From Gammaproteobacteria bacterium (lineage in GTDB: Bacteria; Pseudomonadota; Gammaproteobacteria; SpSt-1174): a DNA stretch of 32,864 nt. The translations under genes were made by a program, and so were the position numbers. Below the pieces are notes generated by a model. That model was not told the origin of the DNA. It searched no databases and saw only the letters and a list, made by a program, of their open reading frames with translations. Numbering within the stretch: the first letter of the stretch is position 1; each line of letters starts with the position of its first letter. The DNA is taken from the NCBI GenBank assembly GCA_037388465.1, contig JARRKE010000020.1, positions 1-32,864 of the forward strand. The letters are read 5' to 3'. Positions 30,046-32,864 of this stretch are shown piece after piece.

Positions 30046-31771
30046 GTCCCAGGCCCGCAGACGGCAGGACACGGCCGCAGGCAAGCGCAAGCGGCGCCTG
30101 GGCGAGTATCTCGTTCACAAGGGCATCATCAGCGAGGACCAGCTGCGCATCGCCCTGACCGAGCAGCAGCGTTCGCAGCGCCAGCTCGGGCAGATCCTGG
30201 TCCAGCTGGGATTTTTGACCGAGTCGGTATTGCGCGACTTCCTGGGCGAGGTGCTGGGGCAGGAAAGTATCGACCTCGGCCGCGTGGTTCCCGATCCCGC
30301 CGCGCTGGAGCTCATTCCCAAGGACCTGGCCCGCCGTTACAAGCTGCTGCCCGTCAACTACGACAAGGAGACCGGCGAGCTGTTGGTCGCCATGGCCGAC
30401 ACCTACGACCTGCTTGCGCAGGACAAGCTGCTCGCCCATCTGGGCGGGCGGCTGATCGTCAAACCGGTGCTCGCCGGCGGCGCCGAGATCGAGACCGCCA
30501 TCGACCAGTACTACGGGCACGTGCTGTCGCTGGAGGGCATTCTGCAGGAGATCGAGACCGGCGAGATCGACTACCAGAGCCTGACGACGGAAAGCGAGGA
30601 GTACAGCCAGCCGGTGGTGCGCCTGGTCAACGCCATCATCAGCGACGCCGTCAAGCGGGACGCCTCGGACATCCACTTCGAACCCGAAAGGGGGTTTTTG
30701 CGCGTGCGCTACCGCATCGACGGCGTACTGCGCCAGGTCCGTTCCCTGCACCGCAACTACTCGCCCGCCATCGTCGTGCGCCTGAAGGTCATGGCGCACA
30801 TGAATATCGCCGAAACCCGCGCGCCGCAGGACGGCCGGTTTTCGCTGCGCGTCACCGGCCGGGACGTCGACTTCCGCGTGTCGAGCCAGCCGACCACGCA
30901 CGGTGAAAACATCGTGCTGCGTATCCTGGATCGCGAAAAGGGCATCGTGCCGCTGGAGCAGCTCGGCCTGGAGCCCGACAACCTCGACCTGCTGCGCCTG
31001 CTGATGAGCCGCCCGGAAGGCATCATGATGGTGACCGGGCCGACCGGCAGCGGCAAGACCACCACGCTGTATTCGATGCTCAGCCACGTGAACCACGAGG
31101 GCATCAACATCATGACCCTCGAGGACCCGGTCGAGTATCCGATGTCCATGATCCGGCAGACCTCGGTCAACGAGGCGGCCAAGCTGGATTTCGCCAACGG
31201 CATCCGTTCCATGATGCGTCAGGATCCCGACGTGATTCTGGTCGGCGAAATCCGCGACGAGGACACGGCGCAGATGGCGTTTCGCGCCGCCATGACCGGC
31301 CACCAGGTGTTTTCCACCCTGCATACCAACTCGGCCATCGGCGCCTTTCCGCGCCTGCGCGACATCGGGGTGATACCGGACATTCTGGCCGGCAACATCA
31401 TCGGCGTGCTCGCGCAGCGCCTGGTCCGCAAGCTGTGCACGCATTGCCGTGAGCCCTACGCGCCGGACGGGATCGAGCTGCGCATTCTCGGCCTGCCGCC
31501 TGACGAACATCCGACCCTGATGCGCGCCAAGGGATGCCCGCGCTGCGACCACACCGGTTACCGCGGTCGCGTGGCCTTGATGGAGATCCTGCGCATGGAT
31601 CCCGAGCTGGACGAACTGGTGGCCAGCAACGCCACGCAGAAGACCCTGCTGGACGCGGCGTTCGAGCGCGGCTTCCGGCCGCTGGTCGAGGACGGTGTCC
31701 GGCGCGTGCTGTCCGGCGTCACCAGCCTCGATGAGGTGACGCGCGTAGTAGACCTGACGGGCAGGCTCTGA
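30035..31771 (+). CDS. mshE: MSHA-type pilus extension ATPase MshE with c-di-GMP-binding N domain
   Basis: MshE is the GspE/PilB-type hexameric ATPase powering pilus extension. From the ATG at 30035 it has 578 residues. The N-terminal MshEN domain has two consecutive c-di-GMP-binding motifs, RLGEYLVHKGIISEDQL (residues 21-37, ending in Q44) and LGQILVQLGFLTESVL (51-66), matching the RLGxxLVxxG...L...LxxQ pattern. The ATPase core has Walker A GPTGSGKT (335-342), Walker B VILVGEIRDEDTAQ, Asp and His boxes (DIHFEP, HTNSA) and a tetracysteine zinc site CTHC...CPRC. The open frame extends upstream to a GTG at 29999, but that start would overlap mshN by 47 bases. The ATG overlaps mshN by 11 bases, and the stop overlaps mshG by one base. 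Confidence 0.92.
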   Translation: MPPESQARRRQDTAAGKRKRRLGEYLVHKGIISEDQLRIALTEQQRSQRQLGQILVQLGFLTESVLRDFLGEVLGQESIDLGRVVPDPAALELIPKDLARRYKLLPVNYDKETGELLVAMADTYDLLAQDKLLAHLGGRLIVKPVLAGGAEIETAIDQYYGHVLSLEGILQEIETGEIDYQSLTTESEEYSQPVVRLVNAIISDAVKRDASDIHFEPERGFLRVRYRIDGVLRQVRSLHRNYSPAIVVRLKVMAHMNIAETRAPQDGRFSLRVTGRDVDFRVSSQPTTHGENIVLRILDREKGIVPLEQLGLEPDNLDLLRLLMSRPEGIMMVTGPTGSGKTTTLYSMLSHVNHEGINIMTLEDPVEYPMSMIRQTSVNEAAKLDFANGIRSMMRQDPDVILVGEIRDEDTAQMAFRAAMTGHQVFSTLHTNSAIGAFPRLRDIGVIPDILAGNIIGVLAQRLVRKLCTHCREPYAPDGIELRILGLPPDEHPTLMRAKGCPRCDHTGYRGRVALMEILRMDPELDELVASNATQKTLLDAAFERGFRPLVEDGVRRVLSGVTSLDEVTRVVDLTGRL

Positions 31772-32844
31772 TGCAGCATTTCCGCTACAAGGCGCAGGAT
31801 ATCGAAGGCCGCATCGTGGGCGGCGTGCTGGAGGCGGCGAACGAGATCGACGTCGAGATGCGTCTGGAGCGCATGGGGCTGGAACTGATACGCGTGCGCC
31901 CGGTGCGCCACTTCCACTTCAGCCTGTTTTCCCGCGGCGTGCGGCGCGGCGACCTGATCAACTTTACCTTCTACCTCCAGCAGCTGCTTTCCGCCGGTGT
32001 ACCGATGATCCAGGCACTTGCCGACCTGCGCGATACCAGCGACAACCCGCGCATGCAGGCCGTGCTGAGCACCCTGGTGGAGTCCATCGAGGGCGGACAA
32101 AACCTGTCCGAGGCCCTGGAGGAATATCAGCGCCTGTTCGGACAGACCTACGTGCACGTGGTGCGGGTCGGCGAACAGGCGGGCAATCTGCCGGAAATGC
32201 TCGACGAGCTGACCTCCATGCTCAAATGGCAGGAGCTGCCGTTCCAGACCCGCATGCTGATCGCGACGTCCGATTTTTTCGTCAATTTCTGGTACGTGGT
32301 GCTGCTGTTGCCGTTCGTGATCTTTTTCGCGATCCGCGCGGGGGCCCGCTCGAGTCCACGTTTCCGTTTCCAGCTGGATCGCCTCAAGTTGCGCATTCCG
32401 CTCATCGGGCCGTTGCTGTACAAGATCAAGCTCGCCCGTTTTGCGCGCAATTTTTCGTTGATGTACCGGGCCGGCATCACGGTGCTGGAAATTCTGCGTC
32501 TGAATTTCAAGGTCATGGATAACCTGGTGCTGCAGGAAGCCTTGCAGGAGGTGCACAAGGAAATCTCGGAAGGCGTCAACATCAGCACGGCCTTCGCCAA
32601 CGTGGCGCTGTTCTCACCGCTGGTGGTGCGTATGCTGCGCGTGGGCGAAAACACCGGCGGGCTGGACCGGGCGTTGGAAAACGTCAGTTACTTTTACGAC
32701 CGTGAGGTCAAGGAGTCTATCGAGCGCCTGGAGCCCATGATCGAGCCGGCGCTCACGGTCGTGCTCGGCGCCATCGTCGGGTGGGTCATGTTCTCGACGC
32801 TCGGCCCGGTATACAACACGGCGGTCAGTATGGGCGCGATGTGA
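31771..32844 (+). CDS. mshG: MSHA-type pilus inner-membrane platform protein MshG, with internal deletion
   Basis: GspF/PilC-type platform proteins have two homologous cytoplasmic domains, each followed by a membrane helix region. This 357-residue product is short by about 48 residues compared with PilC (405). Domain 1 is intact (NFTFYLQQLLSAGVPMIQAL to RVGEQAGNLPEMLDEL) but after TSMLKWQ (residue 154) the sequence jumps directly to ELPFQTRMLIATSDFFVNFW, which in homologues lies after the first membrane helix. Domain 2 keeps the equivalent region: RVGENTGGLDRALENVSYFYDRE followed by IEPALTVVLGAIVGWVMF. Two hydrophobic helices remain (about 172-188 and 329-345). The frame is intact. Function may be lost or altered. 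The ATG overlaps the mshE stop by one base. Confidence 0.88.
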   Translation: MQHFRYKAQDIEGRIVGGVLEAANEIDVEMRLERMGLELIRVRPVRHFHFSLFSRGVRRGDLINFTFYLQQLLSAGVPMIQALADLRDTSDNPRMQAVLSTLVESIEGGQNLSEALEEYQRLFGQTYVHVVRVGEQAGNLPEMLDELTSMLKWQELPFQTRMLIATSDFFVNFWYVVLLLPFVIFFAIRAGARSSPRFRFQLDRLKLRIPLIGPLLYKIKLARFARNFSLMYRAGITVLEILRLNFKVMDNLVLQEALQEVHKEISEGVNISTAFANVALFSPLVVRMLRVGENTGGLDRALENVSYFYDREVKESIERLEPMIEPALTVVLGAIVGWVMFSTLGPVYNTAVSMGAM

Positions 32845-32864
32845 TGAAACGCTGCGTACTGCTT
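32844..32864 (+). CDS. start of the next operon gene, truncated by the window edge
   Basis: An ATG at 32844 overlaps the mshG stop as ATGA, the same coupling used elsewhere in this operon, and seven codons (MKRCVLL) remain in the window. The basic-then-hydrophobic beginning would fit a lipoprotein or exported pilus component, but too little is visible to name it. Confidence 0.45.

Overview
The window is a GC-rich bacterial chromosome segment with the gene order of a gammaproteobacterium. Two blocks match the Escherichia coli layout: mnmG-rsmG-(parA-parB)-atpIBEFHAGDC-glmU-glmS, which normally lies next to the replication origin, and the divergent envC-yibQ / yibN-grxC-secB-gpsA-trmL block. 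Soj/Spo0J-type parAB genes and a complete MSHA-like pilus operon point to a free-living lineage, perhaps near the Chromatiales, but genus cannot be read from the sequence.

Region 1 (1-15071) holds tRNA modification (mnmG), a small exported DUF302 protein, 16S rRNA methylation (rsmG), chromosome segregation (parA, parB), the nine-gene H+-ATP synthase operon behind a near-consensus sigma70 promoter and ending at a strong terminator, and UDP-GlcNAc synthesis (glmU, glmS).

Region 2 (15072-16502) is an AT-rich insertion directly after the glmS stop, at the place Tn7-like elements target. It carries one FkbM-type methyltransferase gene and is followed by a small GC-rich gene of unknown function and a strong terminator.

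Region 3 (16571-20525, minus strand) is an envelope operon: envC (amidase activator), ctpA (S41 protease), yibQ (polysaccharide-deacetylase fold) and a DJ-1/YajL-like gene. Diverging from it (20637-23750) are an ArsR-family repressor with the two-cysteine signature of persulfide sensors, a membrane-anchored rhodanese, grxC, trxC, secB and gpsA, so thiol/sulfur chemistry and export functions are side by side. trmL converges on gpsA.

Region 4 (24352-32864) is a tightly coupled operon in which a sigma54-dependent response regulator heads MSHA-type pilus genes mshM-mshL-mshN-mshE-mshG, with the next gene starting at the window edge. A perfect 15-bp inverted repeat precedes it. MshE has the two-motif c-di-GMP-binding N domain. 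The most striking anomaly is MshG: it lacks about 48 residues, including the first transmembrane helix, by an in-frame deletion.

No rRNA, tRNA, CRISPR array, transposase or phage gene was recognised.
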